Below, piece by piece: positions 19,002 through 29,559 of a DNA stretch of 64,000 bases. The first letter of the stretch is position 1. The number at the start of each line of letters is the position of its first letter. The position numbers and the translations under genes are program-made. The notes under the pieces are model-generated. The model saw nothing but the letters and a program-made list of their open reading frames with translations, did not search any database and was not told the DNA's origin. Where the stretch lies: assembly GCA_963210315.1 (NCBI GenBank), contig OY723293.1, forward strand, positions 62,001 to 126,000. Reading direction: 5' to 3'. The stretch comes from Rhynchopus euleeides. Taxonomy: Eukaryota > Euglenozoa > Diplonemea > Diplonemida > Diplonemidae.

Positions 19002-20077
19002 TTTTGTGAATCAGGTCTGCGAGCTGGGATGGGTGGAAACGTCCGTTTCGTTTGGTGTGGCTGTACTTCAGTGACGAGTGCCACATTGCATAGGTATCAT
19101 GGGAAAAATGAGTGAAAATAGGTGAAAAGACTCCCGCTAGGGGGAGTCAGACTCCCCCTAGCGGGAGTATAGACTCCCGCTAGCGGGAGTCTATACTCCC
19201 GCTAGCGGGAGTTGGACTCCCCCTAGTTGAGACTCCCGAAAAGGGTTACCCTACCCCCGCTGGAGTCCACCGTGTAAGGAAAATCCCCCCAAAAATCGAC
19301 CCAAAAATGGGTCCGTCTCAGGGAGGCGTCCGGGCCGGAAACAAAAATTTTCCGGCCCAAAAATGTGATTCCTGTGTAGTTTTAGTGAGAACCTTCCCAG
19401 AAAAAGCGCCCTATCACTTCACAGCTACAACCGCTCTGATGAATTTCCTTTTGTTTGTTGCGTTGACGCTTCTACACATTGCGGGCTGGATCGGGTCAGA
19501 TCGGGTCAGCCAATTTTTTCTTATGGGTTCCCCCCCGGTTCGTCTCAGAGATCAGTGCTCGGGCCCAGCCTCCCGCGAGGTACCGGAACCGATATGCAGC
19601 CCCGGACGCGCAAGGACTTGGTTACAAGACAAACACATGCCGTAGGGGGGGTCTGGGAGGCGGAGCTCCCAGCCGCCGGAGGCCACGGTAGTGAACATCT
19701 GTGACTTGCGGGCGTACGGATTCTGTGTGAGTTGGCTGCGTCCTCCTGAGGATACTGAGATTCCCTGATGTAAAGGGCTTGGGTACAAGACAGGCACATG
19801 CCACAGGGGGGTCTGGGGGGCGGAGCCCCCCAGCCACCGGAGGCCACGGTAGTAAACGTCTGTTGCACGGTACGGGTTGGGCAGCTTCATTTGTCCTCTA
19901 TTGTGACTGTTTGAGGCCTGTGCTCATGTCGCTGGGGTCACTTTGCTCACGAAACGCCTCCTGGTCACCTTGAGGCCCCAAGGCGAGGAGCCAACTTTTC
20001 CGGTTTCCCGAAAATCTATATTTTTTTTTCTTTTTACCCCTGACCTGATTTTTTGTGAGGGCCTGCAGAAAATCAGG

Positions 20078-20338
20078 TCAGCTGACCCGAAAAAACCCCC
20101 AAGCTCCACCCCTGTCATCCAGTACCCTGATCAGCCGCATGGCGAGCCCCTTGCAGTCATGGAGTGCTGGGGTGACGTAGCGGGCATTGGGAAGCACACC
20201 TGCCAAGAGGGAGGGGTAGCCAGCCTCTTTCATCTCAGAGAGAGTCAGGTGCGGGTATCGATGCACCTGTTGATACCAGCGTTCTTCTGGGATGTCGCAC
20301 AGTGAGCATCGGTGCCCTCGCCCCCCGCATCGCCTCAT
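20078..20338 (-). pseudogene. ORF2 5' fragment duplicate in partial copy C
   Basis: Identical to 18095-18355. The gene is cut by the truncated MITE and has no 3' half. Confidence 0.6.
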
Positions 20339-20603
20339 TGTTGCCCACTGCTGATCTATACTCCCGCTAGCGGGAGTTGGACTCCCCCTAGTTGAGACTC
20401 CCGAAAAGGGTTAAACCCGGTAGTGGTACCCTACCCCCGCTGGAGTCCACCGTGCAAGGCCGGATCAGCCCACGGGTGGGTTTGAGGAAGAAATCTGGGG
20501 GGGCAAATTTTGCTGCGACTTCCGGTTTCACCCGGCCGAACTCCAGCATCTATCCAGACCCACGGTGCCAAGCCGTTCGCCCGTGTCGCGATCATTCGCG
20601 GCT

Positions 20604-20984
20604 TCAGGCTGCCCCCGACGACACGTTTGTATCCTGCACCTTGCCATACTTCGCCTCCACCTTGTATATGACGGAGAGCGCCCTCCTTCCGCATCGTTGC
20701 GACTTCCCTGACAGCGAACTTATCCATGTCAGGGAAGACATGGCGATGATTGCGTTGGCCACCTGGGTGCTGTGCTGGTGGAGCTCCTTGCTCAACACCG
20801 TTGCTAGGAGCCTTCTAATGGATCCCAGTGTCAGCACACTGCCCCCTTTTTTAACAGGGAAGGCCGTGCAAAAATCATGCACAATGTTCGTCGCCTCCGC
20901 AGCCTCGGGACTCTCTGCGCTCTTCTTCTTCTTAATCGACTTTGCCGCCGGCTTCGCTGCCGGCTTCGTTGTCGTCTTCCCCAT
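20604..20984 (-). pseudogene. ORF1 duplicate in partial copy C
   Basis: The same 126-codon frame as 18621-19001, intact but inside a truncated element with only one terminus. It is a candidate source of ORF1 protein in trans only if it is transcribed. Confidence 0.6.
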
Positions 20985-21388
20985 TTTTGTGAATCAGGTC
21001 TGCGAGCTGGGATGGGTGGAAACGTCCGTTTCGTTTGGTGTGGCTGTACTTCAGTGACGAGTGCCACATTGCATAGGTATCATGGGAAAAATGAGTGAAA
21101 ATAGGTGAAAAGACTCCCGCTAGGGGGAGTCAGACTCCCCCTAGCGGGAGTATAGACTCCCGCTAGCGGGAGTCTATACTCCCGCTAGCGGGAGTTGGAC
21201 TCCCCCTAGTTGAGACTCCCGAAAAGGGTTACCCTACCCCCGCTGGAGTCCACCGTGTAAGGAAAATCCCCCCAAAAATCGACCCAAAAATGGGTCCGTC
21301 TCAGGGAGGCGTCCGGGCCGGAAACAAAAATTTTCCGGCCCAAAAATGTGATTCCTGTGTAGTTTTAGTGAGAACCTTCCCAGAAAAA

Positions 21389-22782
21389 AAATAATCGGTG
21401 ACTTTTGCGGTGTATAAGGCCTCCTACACGGGGTCCCAAAGTACACAAAAATAGCCGAAAATAGCCGAAATCCTGGAGCAATTGAGAAAGTCAGGGGAGA
21501 GGTGGGGGCAGTGATCTCGTGCCAGGGCTGGCAGGGGGGGCCGCGGCCCCACCTCCCTTTTTCTGTAATTTTTGGGGAGGGTGGGCCGCCAGGGGTGGCA
21601 TGGCCCTACCTCGGCCCTACCTTGGCCCTACCTCAATATTTTCCCCGTCGAATTTTGCGGATGGGTCAGATTTTGGGGCTTTCGGGTTCGGCCTTGTAGC
21701 CGAGTTTTCACGCGCAGCGTATGAAAACCCAACGCCATCATGAGCAGGTGTACCAGGTGCTGGGGGCTTGGTGGTGCTCATCGAAGCGCACCGTCAGGCA
21801 CTCATCAGGTCAAGCGAAGGATCATCCCCGCCTGGAATGTGCAACAGCACCAACCGGTGTGGGGATTAGCCTTCGAGGGATTTTAGGATGTTCACTACCG
21901 TGGCCTCCGGCGGCTGGGGGGCTCCGCCCCCCAGACCCCCCTGTAGCCTGTTAGCTTTGCTGCCGTTCCTGAACACGGCGCGCTGGCAAAGTTACTCGGG
22001 ATTGCAGTTTTGCAAGTGCTCAATGGCAACCCAAGACCCCCTGACTACTGATTTTTGGTCCAGCAGGACGATCTAAGGCGGCAGCATCCGATGCCTTTCG
22101 AATTGGGGGGAAAACGTTCTGTGGCCCTGTTTGCATCATGCTGCGGGAAATCGGAGTGGGGTTGGGCTGCACTTTTTCCCCTGCGGAGCGAGCTCGGCCC
22201 ACCCTGTGCCCTACCTCTTTTTTGGTTTGCCCGACCCCCAGCGAGACCACTGGGTGGGGGGCCTTCAGGCCATTCTGCACTGCCCGGGGAAGCAGGGTGA
22301 TGTTGGTGACATTCCGTGAACTCTTGCATTTGAAGCAGGCCATGTTTGTGTTTCACATGATTCAGATGAGTTTTCCTGTGCATGGAAGGTGGTGGATTCG
22401 CAGGCAATAAGAAGCAAAAAAAGCACTGTACCGAAGCCTACCAAGGGGGGTGAGAACTGCATCTGGGAGTAAATTGTCTTCCACTACACCTTTTTCCCCG
22501 ATTCTGGCCGCATTTGATTCCGTTGCTACCATAGCTTTCCGAGATTTTTTTGAAAAAAAATTTTCCCGGCCAACCTCACCAGTCAAACTGGGATGCGCAT
22601 CCGCATCCCAATTTGAACCCAACAGACTGCATTTCCGGAACTCGAAACAGGGCGGAATTGACTGCTAGGTATACCGCGGAATTCACGGTGGGGTCACAAC
22701 TCAAAATTGTCAAAAAAATGTACAAATTGCTGCTGCCCAAGTAAACGACTAAAGTATACGGTTTTTCAGATTTTGGTTGATA
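21389..22782. other. Right-hand part of the outer element, no supported gene
   Basis: It includes 21505-21880, which is a diverged relative of 27229-27500 (shared words GATCTCGTGCCAGGGCTGGC, AACGCCA(T/C)CATGAG and GCACCAACCGGTGTG), and a single hairpin repeat at about 21886-21945. The segment 22020-22700 has frames with CFKC-like Cys pairs on the minus strand but no recognisable domain. About 22752-22782 is the inner part of the split right terminus. Confidence 0.5.
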
Positions 22783-23653
22783 TACCGTCACTCAAGTAAT
22801 GTTGGTGGGGTAATAACCCACCAACTTCTTCCAGAACCCCCAAATCCACCAAATTAGTACCCCACCAACATATTTACCCCACCAACAAATCTACCCCACC
22901 AATTTATTACCCCAATGCGCATCGCTGACTACCGTTTTCGTGGCGAACGACTAAGGGGCCCGGCTGATGGCTACGTTTTCCAGAAAATGCATACGGCGTA
23001 CGCGTGGGCGTGCGGCGCCTGCAAACGGCAGTCTATGTAGTACAAGAGACGGCCATGTCCACACACCAAATCGGTCGTCAACCTCAGCAGCCTTCGAGCC
23101 TTCGAGTAGGTAATCGTACCTGTTGCACTTGTGCGCGAAGGAACCGTCTGTGAAAGGCAAGAGCAAAGGCCAGGGCTCAGCCTACTGGGTGGCCTACTGT
23201 GTGCTGAGAGACCTGGAATACCAGCCGTACGCAATTTCTGCGTACGCGTACGCAGCGCGGTTTCAGAAAGTGCGGACGGCGTACGCACATGCGTACGCGC
23301 AGTCGGGGTGGGTGGGCAGGGGGCTCCAAATCCCAGGTGCCAGAAAAAATCGCCAAGTACAATGCGCCCCAGGGGTAATTATGTTGGTGGGGTAATAACC
23401 CACCAACTTTTTTCAGAGCCCCAAATCCACCAAATTAGTACCCCACCAACATATTTACCCCACCAATATATTACCCCACCAACAAAACTTGAGTGACGGT
23501 ACATGTATTTTACTTGCATGCAAGTATTTTACTTGTCATGCAAGTATTTTACATGTATAATACTTGCATGACAAGTATTATACATGTAAAATACATGTAA
23601 ATGCATGAAATATACATGTAAAATACATGTATATCAAGTAAAAATACATGTAT
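22783..23653. repeat. Left long terminal inverted repeat
   Basis: It includes GTTGGTGGGGTAATA/TTACCCCACCAAC words at both sides of the 719-bp unit, a diverged GTACGC-rich MITE core (about 22965-23300, related to 9716-10155) and the ACATGTA arrays from 23502. Confidence 0.85.
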
Positions 23654-24006
23654 TACTAGGGTGGACGACTCGCCCAACTTTTCAGCTAAGCTACTGTGAC
23701 AAAAAATATTGGCTTCAAAAAAAGAAATTCCTGCACGGTGGACTCCAGCGGGGGTAGGGTAACCCTTTTCGGGAGTCTCAACTAGGGGGAGTCCAACTCC
23801 CGCTAGCGGGAGTATAGACTCCCGCTAGCGGGAGTCTATACTCCCGCTAGGGGGAGTCTGACTCCCCCTAGCGGGAGTCTTTTCACCTATTTTCACTCAT
23901 TTTTCCCATGATACCTATGCAATGTGGCACTCGTCACTGAAGTACAGCCACACCAAACGAAACGGACGTTTCCACCCATCCCAGCTCGCAGACCTGATTC
24001 ACAAAA

Positions 24007-24387
24007 ATGGGGAAGACGACAACGAAGCCGGCAGCGAAGCCGGCGGCAAAGTCGATTAAGAAGAAGAAGAGCGCAGAGAGTCCCGAGGCTGCGGAGGCGA
24101 CGAACATTGTGCATGATTTTTGCACGGCCTTCCCTGTTAAAAAAGGGGGCAGTGTGCTGACACTGGGATCCATTAGAAGGCTCCTAGCAACGGTGTTGAG
24201 CAAGGAGCTCCACCAGCACAGCACCCAGGTGGCCAACGCAATCATCGCCATGTCTTCCCTGACATGGGTAAGTTCGCTGTCAGGGAAGTCGCAACGATGC
24301 GGAAGGAGGGCGCTCTCCGTCATATACAAGGTGGAGGCGAAGTATGGCAAGGTGCAGGATACAAACGTGTCGTCGGGGGCAGCCTGA
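24007..24387 (+). CDS. ORF1 of CACGG element copy B, small Lys/Ala-rich protein
   Basis: A 126-residue protein, one residue different from copy A (Val for Ile in the MSSLTW segment). It has a basic KTTTKPAAKPAAK tail, KKKK, and a helical middle. It begins 270 bp inside the left end of the element, after the palindromic repeats, so those repeats probably include its promoter. Function unknown; DNA binding is inferred from composition. Confidence 0.6.
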   Translation: MGKTTTKPAAKPAAKSIKKKKSAESPEAAEATNIVHDFCTAFPVKKGGSVLTLGSIRRLLATVLSKELHQHSTQVANAIIAMSSLTWVSSLSGKSQRCGRRALSVIYKVEAKYGKVQDTNVSSGAA

Positions 24388-24536
24388 AGCCGCGAATGAT
24401 CGCGACACGGGCGAACGGCTTGGCACCGTGGGTCTGGATAGATGCTGGAGTTCGGCCGGGTGAAACCGGAAGTCGCAGCAAAATTTGCCCCCCCAGATTT
24501 CTTCCTCAAACCCACCCGTGGGCTGATCCGGCCTTG

Positions 24537-24640
24537 CACGGTGGACTCCAGCGGGGGTAGGGTACCACTACCGGGTTTAACCCTTTTCGGGAGTCTCAAC
24601 TAGGGGGAGTCCAACTCCCGCTAGCGGGAGTATAGATCAG
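24537..24640 (+). repeat. Internal copy of the CACGG terminus
   Basis: It starts CACGGTGGACTCCAGCGG and includes two CTCCCGCTAGCGGGAG palindromes, in direct orientation with the left end. The ORF2 ATG follows 13 bp later. It could act as a promoter for ORF2 or mark an ancient junction between two elements. Confidence 0.75.
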
Positions 24641-24652
24641 CAGTGGGCAACA

Positions 24653-24876
24653 ATGAGGCGATGCGGGGGGCGAGGGCACCGATGCTCACTGTGCGACATC
24701 CCAGAAGAACGCTGGTATCAACAGGTGCATCGATACCCGCACCTGACTCTCTCTGAGATGAAAGAGGCTGGCTACCCCTCCCTCTTGGCAGGTGTGCTTC
24801 CCAATGCCCGCTACGTCACCCCAGCACTCCATGACTGCAAGGGGCTCGCCATGCGGCTGATCAGGGTACTGGATGA
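24653..24876 (+). CDS. ORF2, N-terminal fragment, of CACGG element copy B
   Basis: About 75 residues (RCSLCDIPEERWYQQVHRYP, ending ...RLIRVLD) before the MITE insertion at 24877. After the MITE the same gene would continue near 25546 with a Cys pair (CTEC, 25591-25602), and then in another frame from 25592. The A7 run at 25550-25556 is a plausible site for one frame change. Not recognised. Confidence 0.5.
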
Positions 24877-25537
24877 CAGGGGTGGAGCTTGGGGGTTTTT
24901 TCGGGTCAGCTGACCTGATTTTCTGCAGGCCCTCACAAAAAATCAGGTCAGGGGTAAAAAGAAAAAAAAATAAAGAGTTTCGGGAAACCGGAAAAGTTGG
25001 CTCCTCGCCTTGGGGCCTCAAGGTGACCAGGAGGCGTTTCGTGAGCAAAGTGACCCCAGCGACATGAGCACAGGCCTCAAACAGTCACAATAGAGGACAA
25101 ATGAAGCTGCCCAACCCGTACCGTGCAACAGACGTTTACTACCGTGGCCTCCGGTGGCTGGGGGGCTCCGCCCCCCAGACCCCCCTGTGGCATGTGCCTG
25201 TCTTGTACCCAAGCCCTTTACGTCAGGGAATCTCAGTATCCTCAGGAGGACGCAGCCAACTCACACAGAATCCGTACGCCCGCAAGTCACAGATGTTCAC
25301 TACCGTGGCCTCCGGCGGCTGGGAGCTCCGCCTCCCAGACCCCCCCTACGGCATGTGTTTGTCTTGTAACCAAGTCCTTGCGCGTCCGGGGCTGCATATC
25401 GGTTCCGGTACCTCGCGGGAGGCTGGGCCCGAGCACTGATCTCTGAGACGAACCGGGGGGGAACCCATAAGAAAAAATTGGCTGACCCGATCTGACCCGA
25501 TCCAGCCCGCAACCCCATATTTCAAGCTCCACCCCTG
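24877..25537. mobile_element. hAT-type MITE inside copy B
   Basis: 661 bp, termini CAGGGGTGGAGCTTG, flanked by CTGGATGA on both sides (24869-24876, 25538-25545). It is the same element and site as 17471-18131. It contains paired hairpin repeats at about 25134-25190 and 25292-25345. Confidence 0.9.
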
Positions 25538-25591
25538 CTGGATGAGACAACAAAAAAATATTCGACAAGACCTGTACAAACCTTGCACTGA

Positions 25592-26458
25592 ATGTGTCGC
25601 AGCATGGGACAGGTGCTCAGTTCCGGAAGGTCGTGCTTGCCTGTCACAGGACACACCTACAAGGGCTTGTTCCGCTACCTCTTTGTCTCCCTTGCAGACC
25701 TCATGCATTTCCGGTATGCAGACATCCCCTGGCGCTTCTGGGGATGCAAGGATGAGTCAGCCCGGATTCCCTTCTTGCGTGCTCGGATCTCAGGGCATAT
25801 ATTTCACTGGTTGATGGAGCATGCCGAAAAGGGATCAACGCGCAATGCCTACGTACACAGTCTCCATCATTGGTGGGCTCCAGAAGATGCAGTGCCTCTG
25901 CAGAACAACGACGAATTTGAAGAAGCAGAGAACGGACATCGCAAGAAAGATGCCGTTACAATCGCCAGCTCCGCAACTTACGAGAGAGATCTTGCGATGG
26001 CAGAAGAGAAGCGGCGCGCATCGGGCATGCCTTGGAAGGTTGCGCACCTGTCGCAGGACGGGATCCTCGGGTATAGAGAAGTCATCCTGTGTCCGTGTCT
26101 GCACACCCGACACGCTCATAGATTGGCTGTGTATGTTCTTTGCACACAGTTGACACAGCTGCAGAAGGGGTTTGTGCACTGCAACACACAGGACTTCGTT
26201 GAACCCATCAGCGCGCCCTACTTCCTGTTCCGGTTCCCCGAAGGACACCGCAAATTATCGCTCTGCTTGTGCAAAATGCCAATCCCGCTGGGGGCGACTT
26301 TCACACCATTCGTGTCATCCGAGGCGACTTTGAGCACGCTTGACCAACGCGCACAGCAGGAGGGGGATGACAGTTCTGACGAAGAAGATGAGGCCTGCAG
26401 GATGGCTTGTCTTGCCCAAGGTGTAACACAACTACGACAGGCGATGGCCGCACTTTGA
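25592..26458 (+). CDS. ORF2, C-terminal part, of CACGG element copy B
   Basis: A 288-residue frame identical in design to 16550-17416: hydrophobic helices, TRNAYVHSLHHWW, CPCLHTRHAHRLAVYVLCTQ, a Phe/Pro segment (APYFLFRFPEGHRK) and an acidic tail DDSSDEEDEA. It lies 337 bp from the right end of the element. It shares a central block with the second gene of 51149-54002. It is likely the main effector gene of the family, but its chemistry is unknown. Confidence 0.6.
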   Translation: MCRSMGQVLSSGRSCLPVTGHTYKGLFRYLFVSLADLMHFRYADIPWRFWGCKDESARIPFLRARISGHIFHWLMEHAEKGSTRNAYVHSLHHWWAPEDAVPLQNNDEFEEAENGHRKKDAVTIASSATYERDLAMAEEKRRASGMPWKVAHLSQDGILGYREVILCPCLHTRHAHRLAVYVLCTQLTQLQKGFVHCNTQDFVEPISAPYFLFRFPEGHRKLSLCLCKMPIPLGATFTPFVSSEATLSTLDQRAQQEGDDSSDEEDEACRMACLAQGVTQLRQAMAAL

Positions 26459-26795
26459 CACCTCAAATTCTAACCGCTCACCTCCGCAGGTGTAGCCGCT
26501 ACCAGGAGGATAGGTAGGTAGTCCAGAGTCCGGGGAAACTGACAGAAGCAAAACAAGCCCCTCCCCATCCCTCTTCCACCATGATTTTACCCCCCACGCC
26601 AGTAGACTGTAACTATATCATGGGAAAAATGGATGAAAATAGGTGAAAAGACTCCCGCTAGGGGGAGTCAGACTCCCCCTAGCGGGAGTATAGACTCCCG
26701 CTAGCGGGAGTCTGGACTCCCGCTAGCGGGAGTCTTTGACACCCGCTCAGACTCCCGCTCCCAGACTCCCGCTAGGGCCGCTGGAGTCCACCGTG

Positions 26796-27520
26796 TGGGT
26801 TTCTCGGCCACTTTTGAGGTAATTGCGCGACAGTCCTGAAGTTGGGAACCCCAAATGTGGAAAAGCAACACCGAAAACTCGATTTTCGGGCCCCACACTG
26901 TAGACACAATGTGACTTTTCGGGGGTACCTGGGACCCCCCGTGTTTAAGTCCCCCCCCTGGAGGCGACTTTCGGCCAGGGGGGGGCTTAAACACGGGGGT
27001 GGCACGGTGGAGACCAAGAAGACCTCTTCCGCTTCCGTCGTATGGGGGTGATTCCGGTCCGGATGGACTTTTGGCACCCCACTTTTCGACTCTGACAGCA
27101 CCTGGAGGGCACCAGGTGGCCTCGCGGCCACCTGATGACCCTCCAGACCAGCCCACTCCCGTGTTTAGGTCCACCTGTGCTTAAGTCCCCCCTGGGGGGA
27201 CTTTTACACGGGTGGTCCCAGGTACGAGCAGTGATCTCGTGCCAGGGCTGGCATGGCCCGACCTCAACATTTTCCCATCACATGTTGTGGAGAGGCCAGA
27301 CTATCTTCAGTAGACTTTGGGTTTTTGAGTTCGGCCGGGTGAAAATGCGGCGCAGCGTGCGAAAATCCAACGCCACCATGAGAGGCAGGTGGATGAAGCT
27401 TGATGACTCAGTCGCGCCGAATCGTACCCAAGTGAAGGACTATCCCCTGGAATGCGACACAGCACCAACCGGTGTGAGACGTGCCTTCAAAATCCTGAAG
27501 GATGATCACCGACCAATAAA
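26796..27520. other. Spacer with inverted-repeat hairpins, no gene
   Basis: A strong hairpin at about 26934-27000 pairs CCCGTGTTTAAGTCCCCCCC with the inverse GGGGGGGCTTAAACACGGG. A related but degenerate form lies at about 27160-27220. 27229-27500 is a diverged relative of 21505-21880. No supported coding sequence. Confidence 0.6.
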
Positions 27521-28905
27521 GCGACCAGATGGCGGTCCCAAATTTGGGACCGACCCATAAAGCGACCAGATGGTGGTCCCAAATTTGGGACCGACCGAAA
27601 AATTGGCCAGATGGCGGTCCCATAATTGGGACCGACCCGTAAAGCGACCAGATGGTGGTCCCAAATTTGGGACCGACCAACAAAGCGACCAGATGGCGGT
27701 CCCAAATTTGGGACCGACCCATAAAGCGACCAGATGGTGGTCCCAAATTTGGGACCGACCCATAAAGCGACCAGATGGTGGTCCCAAATTTGGGACCGAC
27801 CGAAAAATTGGCCAGATGGCGGTCCCATAATTGGGACCGACCCGTAAAGCGACCAGATGGTGGTCCCAAATTTGGGACCGACCAACAAAGCGACCAGATG
27901 GCGGTCCCAAATTTGGGACCGACCGAGAAAGCGACCAGATGGTGGTCCCAAATTTGGGACCGACCGAAAAATTGACCAGATGGCGGTCCCAAATTTGGGA
28001 CCGACCGAGAAAGCGACCAGATGGTGGTCCCAAATTTGGGACCGACCAATAAAGCGACCAGATGGCGGTCCCAAATTTGGGACCGACCCATAAAGCGACC
28101 AGATGGCGGTCCCAAATTTGGGACCGCCATCTGGTCGCTTTATTGGTCGGTCCCAAATTTGGGACCACCATCTGGTCGCTTTCTCGGTCGGTCCCAATTT
28201 TGGGACCGCCATCTGGTCGCGTTACCGGTCGGTCCCAAATTTGGGACCACCATCTGGTCGCTTTATGGGTCGGTCCCAAATTTGGGACCGCCATCTGGTC
28301 AATTTTTCGGTCGGTCCCAAATTTGGGACCACCATCTGGTCGCTTTCTCGGTCGGTCCCAAATTTGGGACCGCCATCTGGTCAATTTTTCGGTCGGTCCC
28401 AAATTTGGGACCACCATCTGGTCGCTTTCTCGGTCGGTCCCAAATTTGGGACCACCATCTGGTCGCTTTCTCGGTCGGTCCCAAATTTGGGACCGCCATC
28501 TGGTCGCTTTCTCGGTCGGTCCCAATTTCGGGACCGCCATCTGGTCGCTTTTTTGGTCGGTCCCAATTGTGGGACCACCATCTGGTCGCTTTGTTGGTCG
28601 GTCCCAAATTCGGGACCACCATCTGGTCGCTTTCTCGGTCGGTCCCAATTTTGGGACCGCCATCTGGTCGCTTTATGGGTCGGTCCCAAAATTGGGACCA
28701 CCATCTGGTCGCTTTACGGGTCGGTCCCAAATTTGGGACCGCCATCTGGCCAATTTTTCGGTCGGTCCCAAATTTGGGACCACCATCTGGTCGCTTTATC
28801 GGTCGGTCCCAAATTTGGGACCGCCATCTGGTCGCTTTGTTGGTCGGTCCCTAATTTGGGACCACCATCTGGTCCATTTTTCGGTGGGTCCCAAGTTTGG
28901 GATGA
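27521..28905. repeat. Head-to-head array of 41-bp palindromic units
   Basis: 15 units run left-to-right (27521 to about 28116) and 19 run in the opposite sense (to about 28905). Every unit contains GGTCCCAAATTTGGGACC, itself an 18-bp palindrome, plus AAAGCGACCAGATGG. Units alternate between GATGGCGG and GATGGTGG, so the repeat is really an 82-bp dimer. The inversion centre at 28116/28117 is a perfect palindrome of over 50 bp. Frames stay open through it on both strands because of the periodicity; it is not coding. Confidence 0.95.
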
Positions 28906-29559
28906 GGAACTCCGTGGGTACCATTGGTCGCCCTTCGGTCGCCACCTGTTCAGACCCCTTTTCAGGGGATTTGAGCCCCAGAGAGACCTCCTGGACCGGT
29001 TTTCTGGTGTTTTATGCTCTTCCCGACCCTGTCCTGGCCCACAATGTGGTCTGGAGCGAGGTTCTGCTGATTTCCGCCTGATGCGGACCCTCCTTTGGGG
29101 TCCTCCATTTATTTTGCGTCTGACGGTCGCCTTCCCCACCTAGTTCACGAGGGCAAGGTGAAAAACCGTTTTTTAACCCCAAAAATGGCATTTCCCGGGT
29201 GGCGACCTCTGGCGACCTCTGAAAAATGTGCCCAAAAAGTGATTTTTGGGACCTTGCGGACCTAGAAAACACAAAGGGAAAAAAAAATATTTTTTGTCAC
29301 ACCCAGGCGTGTATCTATTTCACGGAATGAAAATAGGAATTTGGGGAAAAAATATTTTTTTGCACTATTTTTTTGCACTTTTTTCCTTTGGATTTTATAG
29401 TGACCCTACTTGGTATTGGCCGAAAATTTTTATGTTCCCGGTCTTGGATGTGCTCAAACAGTCAAAAGAACACATTTTCCGGATGCAAAAAAAATTTGCA
29501 CCTGGGGGTGGAGAGGGCGGTCGGAGGGCGGTGGTGTGAGAGGCTTGCTCTCGAGCTCA
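28906..29559. other. No supported gene
   Basis: Mixed DNA, then A/T-run-rich sequence with words such as ATTTTTGGG and GGCGACCTCTGGCGACCTCT. Nothing recognisable. Confidence 0.4.

Larger units (their letters stand above)
16257..19274 (-). mobile_element. CACGG-superfamily element, copy A
   Basis: A 3.0-kb element starting CACGGTGGACTCCAGCG and ending with its inverse, flanked by TA on both sides (16255-16256, 19275-19276). Both termini carry arrays of the palindrome ACTCCCGCTAGCGGGAGT and the variant CTCCCCCTAGCGGGAG. Genes point leftward: ORF1 (18621-19001), then ORF2 split by a hAT MITE (18095-18355 and 16550-17416). An extra, directly repeated terminus-like copy lies between ORF1 and ORF2 (about 18370-18471). 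It is nearly identical to copy B at 23734-26795. Confidence 0.85.
17496..19405. repeat. 1910-bp segmental duplication, first copy
   Basis: This is repeated in the same orientation, offset 1983 bp, at 19479-21388. It starts 25 bp inside the hAT MITE, covers ORF2 5' part, ORF1 and the right end of copy A, and runs 131 bp into outer DNA. Confidence 0.92.
19479..21388. repeat. 1910-bp segmental duplication, second copy
   Basis: It follows the first copy after 73 bp (19406-19478). It holds a truncated MITE, the ORF2 5' fragment (20078-20338, minus), ORF1 (20604-20984, minus) and one terminus ending at 21257. It lacks the ORF2 3' part and the other terminus, so it is a dead partial copy (copy C). 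Confidence 0.92.
23734..26795 (+). mobile_element. CACGG-superfamily element, copy B
   Basis: A 3.06-kb inverted near-identical copy of copy A, starting CACGGTGGACTCCAGCG and ending with its inverse, flanked by TG on each side (23732-23733, 26796-26797). The gene order from the left is ORF1, an internal terminus-like repeat, the ORF2 5' part, a hAT MITE and the ORF2 3' part. Both A and B carry the MITE at the same site, so the MITE inserted before one element was copied from the other, or both came from a MITE-bearing parent. Confidence 0.88.

Noticed and set aside
27506-28663. Open frames of 240-385 codons on both strands in the 41-bp array
   Set aside because: They arise because the unit has no stop in any frame. 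The translated repeats are the same in every frame and carry no protein feature.
27521-28905. CRISPR-like array
   Set aside because: Repeats abut with no unique spacers, units reverse orientation midway, and the host is eukaryotic.
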